From an uncultured Bacteroidota bacterium (GTDB lineage Bacteria; Bacteroidota; Bacteroidia; Chitinophagales; Chitinophagaceae): DNA of 32,908 nt. The stretch lies in contig CAIYJV010000414.1 of the NCBI GenBank assembly GCA_903926605.1, forward strand, positions 1 to 32,908. The letters run 5' to 3'. The position numbers were made by a program, and so were the translations under genes. Positions 1-8,539 of the stretch are shown piece after piece; positions within the stretch are counted from its first letter, which is position 1, and each line of letters begins with the position of its first letter. The notes below the pieces were generated by a model, which saw nothing but the letters and a program-made list of their open reading frames with translations, did no database searches and was not told the DNA's origin.

Positions 1-36
1 GACAAAGTGAAAGACGTTCTCGCAGGCGGTAAATAA
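1..36 (+). CDS. C-terminal end of an unidentified protein (partial)
   Basis: The first 36 bases read in frame as DKVKDVLAGGK followed by TAA. A strong intrinsic terminator begins 22 nt after the stop, which supports this being the true end of a + strand gene that starts outside the window. Eleven residues are too few to name the family. Confidence 0.6.
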   Translation, partial: DKVKDVLAGGK

Positions 37-57
37 TATTTTCATTTTTTGTAATTC

Positions 58-85
58 AGCCGTCGGTTTTCCCGACGGCTTTTTT
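58..85 (+). terminator. Rho-independent terminator of the upstream gene
   Basis: A perfect 9-bp stem (AGCCGTCGG at 58-66, CCGACGGCT at 72-80) with a 5-nt loop is followed directly by a T run. It separates the upstream gene from the promoter at 155-185. Confidence 0.93.
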
Positions 86-154
86 GCGTTTTCGGGCTAC
101 AGGCACCTAGTTTGGTATAAAGAATATTTTGTGCTTAATAGCGCTGTTTAAATG

Positions 155-185
155 TTTGGTTTGCATACTTGTTTAATTATATTTG
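155..185 (+). promoter_or_regulatory. Bacteroidota housekeeping promoter
   Basis: TTTG at 155-158 (-33 element), a 19-nt spacer and TATATTTG at 178-185 (-7 element) match the known Bacteroidota consensus TTTG / TAnnTTTG in both boxes and spacing. The ATG follows 19 nt downstream, so the predicted leader is only about 10-15 nt. It is the best-matching complete promoter in the window. Confidence 0.85.
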
Positions 186-204
186 CATTGTAAATCACTA
201 AAAC

Positions 205-846
205 ATGAATTTGATTGTAAAGCCAGCACTGTTGTCGCTACTGGTAGCTTGTAGTATTTTGTTTTCGTCCTTTCAGACCGAGTCCAAACGAGGACTGGGA
301 AGAGTAACCAAAATAGAAGGGGTAGAAGTCTATTTTATGGCAGAGCCTCTACGTAAATACGTAAAAGTCATTGAGTCTGATGGTCTGTTGGGAAATGTGT
401 CTGTCAAGTCGCTTGCCAGTGGTGGAATGAGCACACCCACCATCGCGGAAAAGGCACAAAGGCTGATAAAAAACACTGTAAATACCGCGGCTAAAGATGG
501 CAAGCAGATAGATGCCGTGATCTATTCTGGCGGGAAATATGTAATAGGCGTAAAATTTGTTGAAGCTCCCGGTCCGTCTACAGAAGGAATAAGCAGGGTG
601 AAAAAAATAAACGGAGTAGACCTCTTCGTGTTCTCAGAACCTTTGTCTTCCTATGAGCAGGTTTCTGAAGGCAAGGCAAAAAAACGCAGTGGCAGTTCGT
701 TCATGACCGGTGGACTTGTAAACAGCGCGATCGATGAAGACCTGGGAAAACTGGTGGATCATACGAAGGATGACGACATAAAGCTTGAAGATTTTGCTGT
801 GATCTACAATACCGGGAAAACAGGGATAGGTATACAGTATAAATAG
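205..846 (+). CDS. Secreted protein made of two tandem copies of one unknown domain
   Basis: I do not recognise the family. Residues 1-22 form a hydrophobic signal peptide (LLSLLVACSILFSSF core), so the product is probably exported; C16 is not in a convincing lipobox. The mature part is an internal duplication. Residues 30-119 and 128-213 align as G-x-x-RVxKIxGVxxxxxxEPLxxYxxV at the start of each copy and AVIYxxGKxxIGxx(Y/F) at the end. Each copy has a middle segment starting with a Gly/Ser-rich stretch (ASGG, MTGG). The start is the ATG 19 nt after a consensus promoter, and a terminator lies upstream, so the gene begins its own transcription unit. The lone receiver gene follows 89 nt later with no terminator visible between them, so co-transcription with signalling genes is possible. 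Confidence 0.8.
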   Translation: MNLIVKPALLSLLVACSILFSSFQTESKRGLGRVTKIEGVEVYFMAEPLRKYVKVIESDGLLGNVSVKSLASGGMSTPTIAEKAQRLIKNTVNTAAKDGKQIDAVIYSGGKYVIGVKFVEAPGPSTEGISRVKKINGVDLFVFSEPLSSYEQVSEGKAKKRSGSSFMTGGLVNSAIDEDLGKLVDHTKDDDIKLEDFAVIYNTGKTGIGIQYK

Positions 847-935
847 CCTTTTGGGTACCAACCGAATGGCAGGGAAAAAGTTGAAACTGACCAGATTCTA
901 TTGCCCATTTTTTGTGGTTACTAAAATTTCGTAAT

Positions 936-1346
936 TTGAAAGAACCCGGTTTTATCATTGTTGTCGAAGACGATGCCGACGACCGATTCCTGTTTCAGAC
1001 AGCGTTTGAGGAAAACGGTTTTAAGGATTCACTTTTGTACCTCGAAAACGGTTATGAGCTGATACAATACCTTAAGCAATTAAAGCCGGGGAATAGTGGG
1101 GAAAAAATTCCCGGTTTTATCCTCATGGACCTCAATATGCCTAAACTAAATGGGCGCGAAGTTTTGAGGGAAATTAAAAAAGACGATACCTGGAATTCGG
1201 TTCCCGTTGTTATTTTCAGTACGACCAGCAATGAGGCCGAGCGGCTGCGTTGCATGGAACTGGGCGCTGCTGCTTATTATACAAAGCCTGTCACTTTTGG
1301 CGCGCTTATAAGTACCGTAGCCCAGATCAGGAATTCGTTCGCATAG
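936..1346 (+). CDS. Single-domain response regulator (Rcp1-like receiver)
   Basis: This is a free-standing REC domain that should accept a phosphoryl group from a histidine kinase; it has no output domain. With the start used here, it has the acidic pair in VVEDDADDR near residues 10-16, the phosphoacceptor D65 in LMDLNMPKLNG, the switch T96 in FSTTSNEAE and K117 in YYTKP. The DDADDR pattern and NMPxLNG loop are typical of Rcp1-like regulators that partner phytochrome-like kinases. There is no ATG. I chose TTG at 936 because it gives MKEPGFIIVVEDD, a normal REC N-terminus; TTG at 912 in the same frame would add eight unconserved residues. The PAS histidine kinases encoded at 1811-4842 on the other strand are natural partner candidates by proximity, which is inference. 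Confidence 0.87.
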   Translation: MKEPGFIIVVEDDADDRFLFQTAFEENGFKDSLLYLENGYELIQYLKQLKPGNSGEKIPGFILMDLNMPKLNGREVLREIKKDDTWNSVPVVIFSTTSNEAERLRCMELGAAAYYTKPVTFGALISTVAQIRNSFA

Positions 1347-1452
1347 AATACAATTATGGCTGAGCCCGAAGCCTCAAGATTTTCATTAGGGCATAAAAAT
1401 TGCAGTTAGTTAAAAGTGTTTAGAAACCATTGAAAGGTACGCTGCGCGAATT

Positions 1453-1803
1453 ATGAATCGAAACATACTCATTGTTGACGACGAGAGAGATTTGTGTCTT
1501 TTGTTGAAAGATTTTCTGGTGAGCAAAAACTACCTGGTTGAGATAAGACATACCATTCGTGATGCTGCTGCCCGGATCAAGTCTGCAATCCCAGACATCG
1601 TTTTCCTTGATAACGATCTGCCCGACGGTCTAGGATGGAACTTTGCCGCAGAAATGCTGAAAGAGTCGCCGGGTATTTTCGTTGTTTTTATTAGTGCACT
1701 TAGCGGCACCATTCCTCAATTGCCCACTGGTAGCAGGTTCACAGTGATTGAAAAACCTATTGAGATCAATAAGCTTGAAGCGCAACTACCACAGTCTGTA
1801 TAA
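1453..1803 (+). CDS. Single-domain response regulator (CheY-like receiver)
   Basis: A second free-standing REC protein of 116 aa. It shows the acidic pair (IVDDE, residues 7-11), phosphoacceptor D53 in FLDNDLPDG, switch S81 in FISALSG and K101 in IEKP. No output domain follows. It is shorter than a usual REC of 120-125 aa, and the alpha4-beta5 segment looks trimmed (the GA-x-x-(Y/F) block before the Lys is replaced by TGSRFTVIEKP). It ends only 7 nt from the convergent stop of the REC-PAS kinase gene, with no room for a classical terminator between them. It resembles no other REC in the window closely, so it is not a recent duplicate. Confidence 0.85.
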   Translation: MNRNILIVDDERDLCLLLKDFLVSKNYLVEIRHTIRDAAARIKSAIPDIVFLDNDLPDGLGWNFAAEMLKESPGIFVVFISALSGTIPQLPTGSRFTVIEKPIEINKLEAQLPQSV

Positions 1804-1810
1804 ATTTCTA

Positions 1811-3253
1811 TCAGTAATCAACCTTGGGAAAGGTGAGCCTGAACGTAGTCCCGGCTCCAGGTACAGACCGGACGTCTGTAACTACATCGTGCGCACGCAA
1901 TATGTTCATGCTATAGGTAAGACCGAGCCCTAGTCCGTTTTTTTTCTGGGTAAAAAATGGTTCGAAAAGGCGAGCCAGATCTTCGCTGGCAATACCGCAA
2001 CCATTGTCTGTAATACAAAGTACAATTTGGCTTTCTTCATCTTCCAGACAAACTTCCAGTTTGCCATGATCGTGGTTTATGGCTTCAATCGCATTCATTA
2101 CGATATTCTGCAGTGCCAGTTTCAGGCTGCCGGCGTCGGCCAGTACAAATCCGGGCGCTGTGGGCATTTTTTCTTCCAGTCTTATATGCAGCAGTAATAT
2201 TCGGTCTTTCGCTGTAGCGATCACCTCCTGTACGATATCCCGGAGTATGTTTTTTTTCAACTGACCGGACGCGGGCCGGGAGGTATTGAGCAATTCGGTG
2301 ATCAGACCATTTATACGTTGGCTGTTTCGTTGTATGATCTGCAGATAGTCGCTTGCCGGTTCTCCAGAAACCTCGTATTGCAATTGTGTTGCGGCCAGCG
2401 CAATGTTGTTAATGGGATTTCTGACCTCGTGCGCTATTGTACGCAACAGTCTGCCTGATGCAGCCAGTTTTTCGGTTTGTATTTTGCTCTTTTCTATTAG
2501 TTTCAGATTGGTAATATCGTGAAGTATTCCCTGCATATTGCCACCACTTGCGTCTTTTATTTCGTTATTGAGCGTCAGGGTACAATAGCGTATTTCTCCA
2601 TCCCGGTTCAATACTTCCAGCTCCAGGTCGTCATATTCCACGCCGGGTCTGATGTTGTTGACACCATTTTCGCTGGCGATACCCAAAATCGTATTCAGTT
2701 CTCCTGACAATACTTCCTGCAGGTTATAACCTAAAAAATCACGTACCGCGCTGTTTATCTCCAATATCCGCAATGATGGATCAACCACGAAAATCACATC
2801 TTTCGAGTTTTCGAACAGGTTCCTGTATTTTGCTTCCTTTGCCCGGATTTCCTTGAGTGTAGAAGCCCGGCCAATTGCATACCTGATGCTGCGTTCCAGT
2901 TTTTCGGTACTCAGTTCTGTTTTTACAAGATAGTCAGCTGCGCCCAGATGCATGCTCAATACGTCCAGGTCGTAATTTCCCTTCCCTGTCAGCAAAATAA
3001 TAGGCTCGTCCCTACCGTAGCTGTTGGCATCTTTCAGGAAGTCAACGCCTGTTTTCGCGCCAAGCCTGTAGTCCACAAGGTATAAATCGTATTCCCGTCG
3101 ATGCAGTTTTGCCAGTCCGTCGTCGTATTTGTAACTCCAGTCTACCAAAAACTCATTGTTCGATATCGCAAGTATATAATCGCTGATGATCCTGAAATCA
3201 TCTTCGTCGTCATCCAGTACCAGAATTTTTTTTTCAGAATTTTTTATTCTCAT
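1811..3253 (-). CDS. REC-PAS sensor histidine kinase
   Basis: A soluble 480-aa kinase with no membrane segment. An N-terminal receiver occupies about residues 8-125 (acidic DDDEDD at 14-19, phosphoacceptor D61 in LVDYRLG, T89, K111). A PAS domain follows at about 140-255 (YRNLFENSKDVIFVVD to ILHDITNLK). HisKA has H275 in IAHEVRNPINN, and HATPase_c spans about 365-477 with N387, DNGCG at 416-420 and GLGLGL at 440-445. All catalytic residues are present. A receiver in front of a kinase usually means the kinase is itself controlled by phosphorylation or passes phosphate along a relay. It is the last gene of the minus-strand operon, 17 nt after the PAS-PAS kinase, and is therefore probably co-expressed with the sigma-54 regulator. 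Confidence 0.93.
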   Translation of the reverse strand: MRIKNSEKKILVLDDDEDDFRIISDYILAISNNEFLVDWSYKYDDGLAKLHRREYDLYLVDYRLGAKTGVDFLKDANSYGRDEPIILLTGKGNYDLDVLSMHLGAADYLVKTELSTEKLERSIRYAIGRASTLKEIRAKEAKYRNLFENSKDVIFVVDPSLRILEINSAVRDFLGYNLQEVLSGELNTILGIASENGVNNIRPGVEYDDLELEVLNRDGEIRYCTLTLNNEIKDASGGNMQGILHDITNLKLIEKSKIQTEKLAASGRLLRTIAHEVRNPINNIALAATQLQYEVSGEPASDYLQIIQRNSQRINGLITELLNTSRPASGQLKKNILRDIVQEVIATAKDRILLLHIRLEEKMPTAPGFVLADAGSLKLALQNIVMNAIEAINHDHGKLEVCLEDEESQIVLCITDNGCGIASEDLARLFEPFFTQKKNGLGLGLTYSMNILRAHDVVTDVRSVPGAGTTFRLTFPKVDY

Positions 3254-3270
3254 AACCCTGTCACTTGTCG

Positions 3271-4842
3271 TTACTGTTCGTACGGCAACAGCACTGTGAA
3301 CGTCGCACCGTTGCCGATTTGCCCAACTGCGAAAATAGTACCGTGGTGGTGTTCTGCTATTTTTTTACAGATCGCCAGCCCTATTCCCGATCCTGCATAC
3401 TCTGTACGCCCATGCAGTCGCTGAAATACCTGAAAAATCCGGGAAGCATAGATGTTGTCGAACCCGATACCATTGTCCTCGAATTTTATTTTTACATAGG
3501 CTTTCTGGGGTGCCAGACCGAATATGGTTTTCTCTTCGATACCCGCCCATTCCCAGAAAATCCGGACTACGGGTTTATCATCTGTTGTCCGGAATTTTAT
3601 GGCATTTGACACCAGATTAGAAAACAATTGCACCAGTTGGGTCTTTATACCAGAAATAACCGGCAATTGTTCGCACCTCAATTCGCAGCCGGATTCCTCG
3701 ATACTCAGTTCAAAATCGGTGCGAACGATACGGAATATCAGGTTCAGGTCTACAGATTCAAAGGGTTGTTTGGTCTTTGATATTCTAGAGAATTCGAGGA
3801 GATCATTTATCAGCAGTCGCATGTTTTCCGCTGAAACCAGTGCACGCTCAAGGTACATTTTACCCTCCGCATCTAGTTGGTTACTGTATTTGTAGTCGAG
3901 CCGGCTGCAAAAAGTACTGATCTTCCGCAACGGCTCCTGCAAGTCGTGACTGGCCACATAGGCAAACTCTTCCAGTTCGGCATTGGAGTTGGCCAGCTCC
4001 TCTACCTTTTTATGATAGCTTTGTTCAATCTGTCGGGCTTGGGTGATATCTTTTATGCAAACTACCAGTTTTCGTTGGCAATCCGGTGTGTCATAGATCC
4101 GTCCTGTAGCACGAAGTATTCTTAAATTGTTTTTGCCGGTGGTTATCTGTATCTCGTCCCGTATCACTACCGGGGCATTTGCTGCATCGCGGAAGTAACC
4201 TGAGAATCTGGTACGGTCGTGCTCACATACGAAAGCGACGAGTTTTTCGACGGGCATTTCATCTGACTCGAATTCCGTCTCGAAAATAGAATTCATGCTG
4301 TCCGAAAAACAGACAACATTGCTATTGGTTTTCCATTCTAAAATTCCCCAAATCTCGTCCTTGAACTGTTCCAGATAACATTCCCTCGCTTCCGGAGAAC
4401 CAAGAGGGCCTTCTGATTTGGAATGTTTGCTGTGCAACACTACCAGGGCATAGTCGGTCTGATGCTGACCTTTATAAAAAACAGGAGAAATGTAGGTGTG
4501 AAAACGTTTTTGTTCCCCTTCTACCGTTTTCATTCGGGTTTCGAAAACGTCAACGGGCATCCCGGCGTCGAGCAGATTTAAGTTCAAGTAGTCCCGAAAT
4601 GCACTTAGCGCATCCTCGTCCAGCAATTCAGCAAAGCTTTTCTGACTTGTGCCTTGTTCTGTTTGCGGGTAGCCGGTAAGGAGCCGGAACTGCGTGTTCG
4701 CGGTCACTATCTGCATGTCTCCGGTAGTGATCAGTGCCGCCCAACCAGGCGCAGAATCCACGATATCCTGAAAAAACGAACGCATTTCTGCAGGCAATTG
4801 TGCAAGCAGCGGGCTGGTCTTAGAAAACTCTTTTGCTTTCAT
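3271..4842 (-). CDS. PAS-PAS sensor histidine kinase
   Basis: A 523-aa soluble kinase. A first PAS domain covers about residues 22-137 and a second about 160-270, ending in the typical VVCIKDITQARQIE linker. A short coiled coil (270-293) leads to HisKA with H299 in YVASHDLQEPLRK, the form seen in phytochrome-like kinases. HATPase_c follows with N413, DNGIG at 456-460 and GSGIGLA at 484-490. No transmembrane segment or GAF/phytochrome chromophore domain is present, so it probably senses a cytosolic or redox signal; the PAS ligand cannot be told from the sequence. The gene starts 16 nt downstream of the sigma-54 activator and ends 17 nt before the REC-PAS kinase. It is the likely phosphodonor for the activator, by operon position. 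Confidence 0.93.
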   Translation of the reverse strand: MKAKEFSKTSPLLAQLPAEMRSFFQDIVDSAPGWAALITTGDMQIVTANTQFRLLTGYPQTEQGTSQKSFAELLDEDALSAFRDYLNLNLLDAGMPVDVFETRMKTVEGEQKRFHTYISPVFYKGQHQTDYALVVLHSKHSKSEGPLGSPEARECYLEQFKDEIWGILEWKTNSNVVCFSDSMNSIFETEFESDEMPVEKLVAFVCEHDRTRFSGYFRDAANAPVVIRDEIQITTGKNNLRILRATGRIYDTPDCQRKLVVCIKDITQARQIEQSYHKKVEELANSNAELEEFAYVASHDLQEPLRKISTFCSRLDYKYSNQLDAEGKMYLERALVSAENMRLLINDLLEFSRISKTKQPFESVDLNLIFRIVRTDFELSIEESGCELRCEQLPVISGIKTQLVQLFSNLVSNAIKFRTTDDKPVVRIFWEWAGIEEKTIFGLAPQKAYVKIKFEDNGIGFDNIYASRIFQVFQRLHGRTEYAGSGIGLAICKKIAEHHHGTIFAVGQIGNGATFTVLLPYEQ

Positions 4843-4858
4843 AACTGCATCCCATTAT

Positions 4859-6313
4859 TTAGTTTTCACCCTGTTGTTCTTTAAAAAGTTTCATTTTATT
4901 GTACAGGGTTTTTCTGTCTATTTTTAGCAGGTCGGCAGCTTTACTCTTGTTGTAGTTCGATTTTTTCAGGGCCTCGAGTATTATTTCGTAGTCATTTCGG
5001 ATGCCGGATGTGCGCATCCGGGCATCCAGTTCTTGTTCTTTTTCGGTGGAACGTTCGTATGTGTCGTAGTTTTTGCGATCGTTGAGGTTTGTCCTTTCGG
5101 ATCCTTCGGTCTCAAATTGCAGCTTGTTGAAGTTGTTAATTTCAAATGGCAGGGCGCGTGCGTCTATATAGTCTCCGTCGGCAAGCAACGTAGCTCTTTT
5201 TACCACGTTTTTCAGCTCACGCAGGTTGCCGTACCATACATAGCTCCGGAATATCCCAGTCACTTCGTCCGTAAATCCCAATACTTTTTTACCCAATTCA
5301 TCATTGGTTACATCGAGGAAGTGGAGTGCAAACAACATGATGTCGTCTTTTCGGTCCCTGAGTGCAGGTACATGAATACTGAATTCATTGAACCTATGGT
5401 AAAGGTCTTCCCTGAACTTCCCGGCTCTTGCAGATTCCCAAAGATTTTCATTGCTGGCTACAATTATTCGGATGTCCAGTTCTATGTCGCGCACACCACC
5501 GACTTTTCTTATTTTTCGTTCCTGTATCACCCGGAGCAGGCTTACCTGAACGTCGTAAGTGAGGTTGCCTATTTCGTCCAGAAAAACAGTGCCGCCGTTG
5601 GCTACCTCCAAACTTCCGGTTTTCTGACTTATGGCACCTGTAAATGAACCTTTTTCATGACCGAATAATTCACTTGCGGCCAGTTCTTTAGACAATGCCC
5701 CGCAGTCTATGGCCACAAATGGCTTGTGAGCCCTGTTGCTGCGTTTGTGTATTTGTTTGGCTACTTCCTCCTTGCCGCTACCGCTTTCGCCATAGATAAT
5801 GATGCTGTAATTGGTGGGTGCGACAAGCTCTATCTGCCGCAGAATGGATGTGAAAGCCACGCTGTTGCCAGTGATAAAGGTGTTGTTGAGGGCTCCGCGC
5901 CCGGGTAGTTGGGCCGTGTCTGTAGCAGAAGGCCCCTTCGCAGTGTCATTTTTTTTACCGGCGAGCGCTTTTTTGATGGTTACCAGGATCTCGTCGGGGT
6001 ACAATGGTTTGGTGATATAGTCAAAAGCCCCCATTTTCATCACTTCCACGGCATCTTTTACATCGCTGTAACCAGTAATGATGATAACGGGTACCTCTGG
6101 TTGTACCTGGCGTATGCGCGCAAGCAACTCCACTCCGTTCATGTCCTCGAGCCGGAAATCACACAACACCAGCGAGGTTTTATTTTTCTTCAGCCAGTTT
6201 TCAGCAGCATGTCCGCTGTGCATACTTGTCACTTCGTATCCATGCCGTGTAAGGAAACGGTTTAGGAGCAAGCACATGTCCTGATCATCATCGGCTACCA
6301 ATATTCTTGTCAT
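4859..6313 (-). CDS. NtrC-family sigma-54-dependent response regulator
   Basis: This protein activates transcription from sigma-54 promoters after phosphorylation. The order is REC (1-118, acidic DDD at 8-10, phosphoacceptor D52 in LCDFRLEDMNG, T80, K102), AAA+ domain (about 147-380) and a Fis-type helix-turn-helix (about 442-476, KSKAADLLKIDRKTLYNKMK). The AAA+ domain has Walker A GESGSGKE at 175-182, the sigma-54-contact loop GSFTGA at 222-227 and Walker B GTVFLDEIG at 241-249. The loop has Ser where most family members have Ala (GAFTGA). A polar linker of about 50 residues (391-440) precedes the HTH. It is the first gene of the three-gene signalling operon and sits just behind a TAnnTTTG promoter element. 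Its target promoters are not evident in the window. Confidence 0.95.
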   Translation of the reverse strand: MTRILVADDDQDMCLLLNRFLTRHGYEVTSMHSGHAAENWLKKNKTSLVLCDFRLEDMNGVELLARIRQVQPEVPVIIITGYSDVKDAVEVMKMGAFDYITKPLYPDEILVTIKKALAGKKNDTAKGPSATDTAQLPGRGALNNTFITGNSVAFTSILRQIELVAPTNYSIIIYGESGSGKEEVAKQIHKRSNRAHKPFVAIDCGALSKELAASELFGHEKGSFTGAISQKTGSLEVANGGTVFLDEIGNLTYDVQVSLLRVIQERKIRKVGGVRDIELDIRIIVASNENLWESARAGKFREDLYHRFNEFSIHVPALRDRKDDIMLFALHFLDVTNDELGKKVLGFTDEVTGIFRSYVWYGNLRELKNVVKRATLLADGDYIDARALPFEINNFNKLQFETEGSERTNLNDRKNYDTYERSTEKEQELDARMRTSGIRNDYEIILEALKKSNYNKSKAADLLKIDRKTLYNKMKLFKEQQGEN

Positions 6314-6330
6314 GTCAAATGTCGGTCACT

Positions 6331-6338
6331 CAAAAATA
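6331..6338 (-). promoter_or_regulatory. -7 element for the sigma-54 activator operon
   Basis: Read on the minus strand this is TATTTTTG, a full match to TAnnTTTG, 17 nt upstream of the ATG of the response regulator. No good -33 TTTG lies at the expected distance, so the promoter may be weak or activator-dependent. Confidence 0.55.
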
Positions 6339-6430
6339 ACCAAATAAAGAGTAAAATCTGTCCTTCGCCCCGCAAGGGTGCCAAAACAAATGCCCAAAAT
6401 AAAGTTGTCAGGATTTCCGGTAACAAATCT

Positions 6431-8389
6431 TTACCTGTATTCCTTCATCAGTTGCATCCACCGGCCAAAACAAAGTATACGCCAGGGTGCAAATGAAAAG
6501 GCAATTTCGCCGCTTATCATTTTTTCCAGCATGGACATAGTTTCGTCTTTTGCAAAAAAATCAGGATTGTGTTCAACCGTTTCCCTGATTTTTTCCCGGA
6601 ACCAATCCCTGCCTTCCTCTTTTAGCCATACCTCCTCTGGTGTCACAAATCCCATTTTGTCGGTTCTGTTCACTATTGCGTCTGGCATTACGCCGGTCAT
6701 GGCATCCCTCAGTATACTTTTTTTCAGCCCGTCCCGGTATACCAGCCGCTCGGGTAGCCCAAGTGTAAACTCTACAAATCTTACATCCATAAACGGAACT
6801 CGCGATTCAATAGACCAGGCCATCGAGTTTCGGTCTTCGAAACGGAGCAATGATGGCAGTGGGCTGCCCAATACCTGATCCTGCAGGCAGTCGCGCAAAT
6901 TTTTATAATATTTTCTATCCAGTTGCTCGCCAGGGAGTTTCAGCCATTTTACTTTGGAAGGTTTTACGGCCCTGTACTTTGCTGGCAGCAGACCCACCAG
7001 CCAGGGGTGCAGTACCTGTGCGCCTCCAAGCAGGAAACCGATAGGGTAGCGGCCATTCTTCTTTTTATAAGACTTGCTTTCCTGCATCAGTTCGCCCCAG
7101 GCATGTTTTTGCAGAAGGCCAGCGTAAAGAGACAGGTCGTTGCCACCATAACCCGAAAGCTGCTCGTCGGACCCTTGTCCGTCTATCATCACTTTCAGTC
7201 CTGCGTCGGCAGCGCCTGCGAACACGCACCACTGGCTGAACATAGATGTGCTGGGTATCGGGTCATCCTGATGCCAGAGCAATTTGTCCATATCTGATAG
7301 AAGTCGGGTGAAATCGGGAAAAATTCTCATCGAGTCAGCTCCCGTCTGTTCTACTACCTGGGCTGCAAAATTCCATTCGTCAAATCGCTTATCTTTAAAA
7401 CAGGCTGTAATGGTGATCTGCCCGTTGTGTGGGCCAGATTCGTCCAGTGCACGCTTGGCCAGGCAAACAATAGCCGAGCTGTCCAGCCCGCCGGAAAGCG
7501 CAGAGCCAACCGGTACATCGGCCCGCAACCGCAGGCGCACACTGTCTTGCAGCAAGTTGCGGAAATTATCTACCGCGTCTTTGTCCCCTTTCGTCCAGGT
7601 CTTCGGCTTCAGTTCGTACCAGCGTTCTAAATTTATGGTGTGACCGGGGGCGCTCAGATCTATCGTTGCCATGCAGCCTCCAGGTATTTGCTGTACCTGG
7701 ATATCAAAGGTTTCTTCGTTGGTGTCTACTTTGCCCTCGGCCAGAAATTCGAATACTTTTTTGTTATTCAGTTTTAGTTTGTATCCGGGAAAGCTCCTTA
7801 TTTGTTTGATCTCTGAAGCCAGTACTATTTTTTCTTCGTCCCTGTACCAATACAATGGTTTTACACCAAATCTGTCTCTCACTGCAAACACTTTTCCTCC
7901 GTCCCTCGGGTCCAGAATGGTAAAGGCAAACATTCCATTCAACCGGTGCAGACAATCCTTGCCCCAGGCCACCCAGGCTAGCAACAGGACTTCGGAGTCT
8001 GAATCTGTATGAAATTCATAGCCAGACTGTTTCAGCTCTTCCCTTATAGAGACATAGTTGTAGACTTCGCCATTATACACCATCGTTATGCCCGTGCCGG
8101 CATGCATCATTGGCTGGTGCCCACGTGGCGATAGGTCGAGAATAGATAGCCTCCTGTGCCCCATTCCAACCCTGAAAGCTCCAGTACCGCCAAGGTCCGG
8201 ATACCCCCAAAATGCCCGGGTAGATGCCGCGGTATCCCCTCCGGCCCATATTTTGGGAGCGGTTCCTGCTTTCCAGGTCATAAAGCCTTCGTCGTCCGGT
8301 CCACGATGCCGGATAATGCTGCATGCTGCCGAAAGCTCCGCGCTGTTGTTTTTTTCTTCTTTATTGATCAATGCCAATATGCCGCACAT
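6431..8389 (-). CDS. asnB: Asparagine synthetase B, glutamine-hydrolysing
   Basis: The enzyme converts aspartate, glutamine and ATP to asparagine, glutamate, AMP and PPi in the cytosol. The N-terminal class II glutamine amidotransferase starts with the catalytic Cys2 (MCGILALIN), followed by RHRGPDDEG at 27-35 and the glutamine-pocket segments GHRRLSILDLSPRGHQP (77-93) and YNGEVYNY (105-112). The C-terminal synthetase domain carries the PP-loop SGGLDSS at 299-305 and ends in an intact C-terminal region (about 520-652). At 652 aa it is longer than the 550-aa E. coli enzyme and matches the longer 'asparagine synthase' type common near surface-polysaccharide genes, so a role in sugar or peptide amidation cannot be excluded. 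Here, however, there is no glycosyltransferase neighbour. It stands alone, with a 224-nt gap to trhO upstream. Confidence 0.94.
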   Translation of the reverse strand: MCGILALINKEEKNNSAELSAACSIIRHRGPDDEGFMTWKAGTAPKIWAGGDTAASTRAFWGYPDLGGTGAFRVGMGHRRLSILDLSPRGHQPMMHAGTGITMVYNGEVYNYVSIREELKQSGYEFHTDSDSEVLLLAWVAWGKDCLHRLNGMFAFTILDPRDGGKVFAVRDRFGVKPLYWYRDEEKIVLASEIKQIRSFPGYKLKLNNKKVFEFLAEGKVDTNEETFDIQVQQIPGGCMATIDLSAPGHTINLERWYELKPKTWTKGDKDAVDNFRNLLQDSVRLRLRADVPVGSALSGGLDSSAIVCLAKRALDESGPHNGQITITACFKDKRFDEWNFAAQVVEQTGADSMRIFPDFTRLLSDMDKLLWHQDDPIPSTSMFSQWCVFAGAADAGLKVMIDGQGSDEQLSGYGGNDLSLYAGLLQKHAWGELMQESKSYKKKNGRYPIGFLLGGAQVLHPWLVGLLPAKYRAVKPSKVKWLKLPGEQLDRKYYKNLRDCLQDQVLGSPLPSLLRFEDRNSMAWSIESRVPFMDVRFVEFTLGLPERLVYRDGLKKSILRDAMTGVMPDAIVNRTDKMGFVTPEEVWLKEEGRDWFREKIRETVEHNPDFFAKDETMSMLEKMISGEIAFSFAPWRILCFGRWMQLMKEYR

Positions 8390-8520
8390 GAAGTCTGTTT
8401 TTGTTTTTTTTGAAACTCAATGTCGTGTGTTTTAAACGAGTTTTTATCTCCAGCATGGCTTGCTGCCCATGACATTTGGTTTCTTCCGCAAGTTAATAAA
8501 GATATGCATGGTCAGATACG

Positions 8521-8539
8521 GGCAATTTATACAATTGCC
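8521..8539. repeat. Inverted repeat between trhO and asnB
   Basis: GGCAATT (8521-8527) and AATTGCC (8533-8539) are perfect 7-bp arms around TATAC. The similarity continues outward as TACG on the left and CGTA on the right with one extra G. It has no T run, so it is more like an operator than a terminator. It lies about 130 nt upstream of the asnB start. A TAnnTTTG-like box on the minus strand (8555-8562) is next to it. The rest of the 224-nt gap shows nothing recognisable. Confidence 0.45.

Noticed and set aside
101-117. Sigma-54-like promoter (AGGCAC-N8-GG) upstream of the first secreted protein
   Set aside because: The spacing fits GG-N10 but the -12 element has GG in place of GC, and a perfect housekeeping promoter lies 40 nt downstream.
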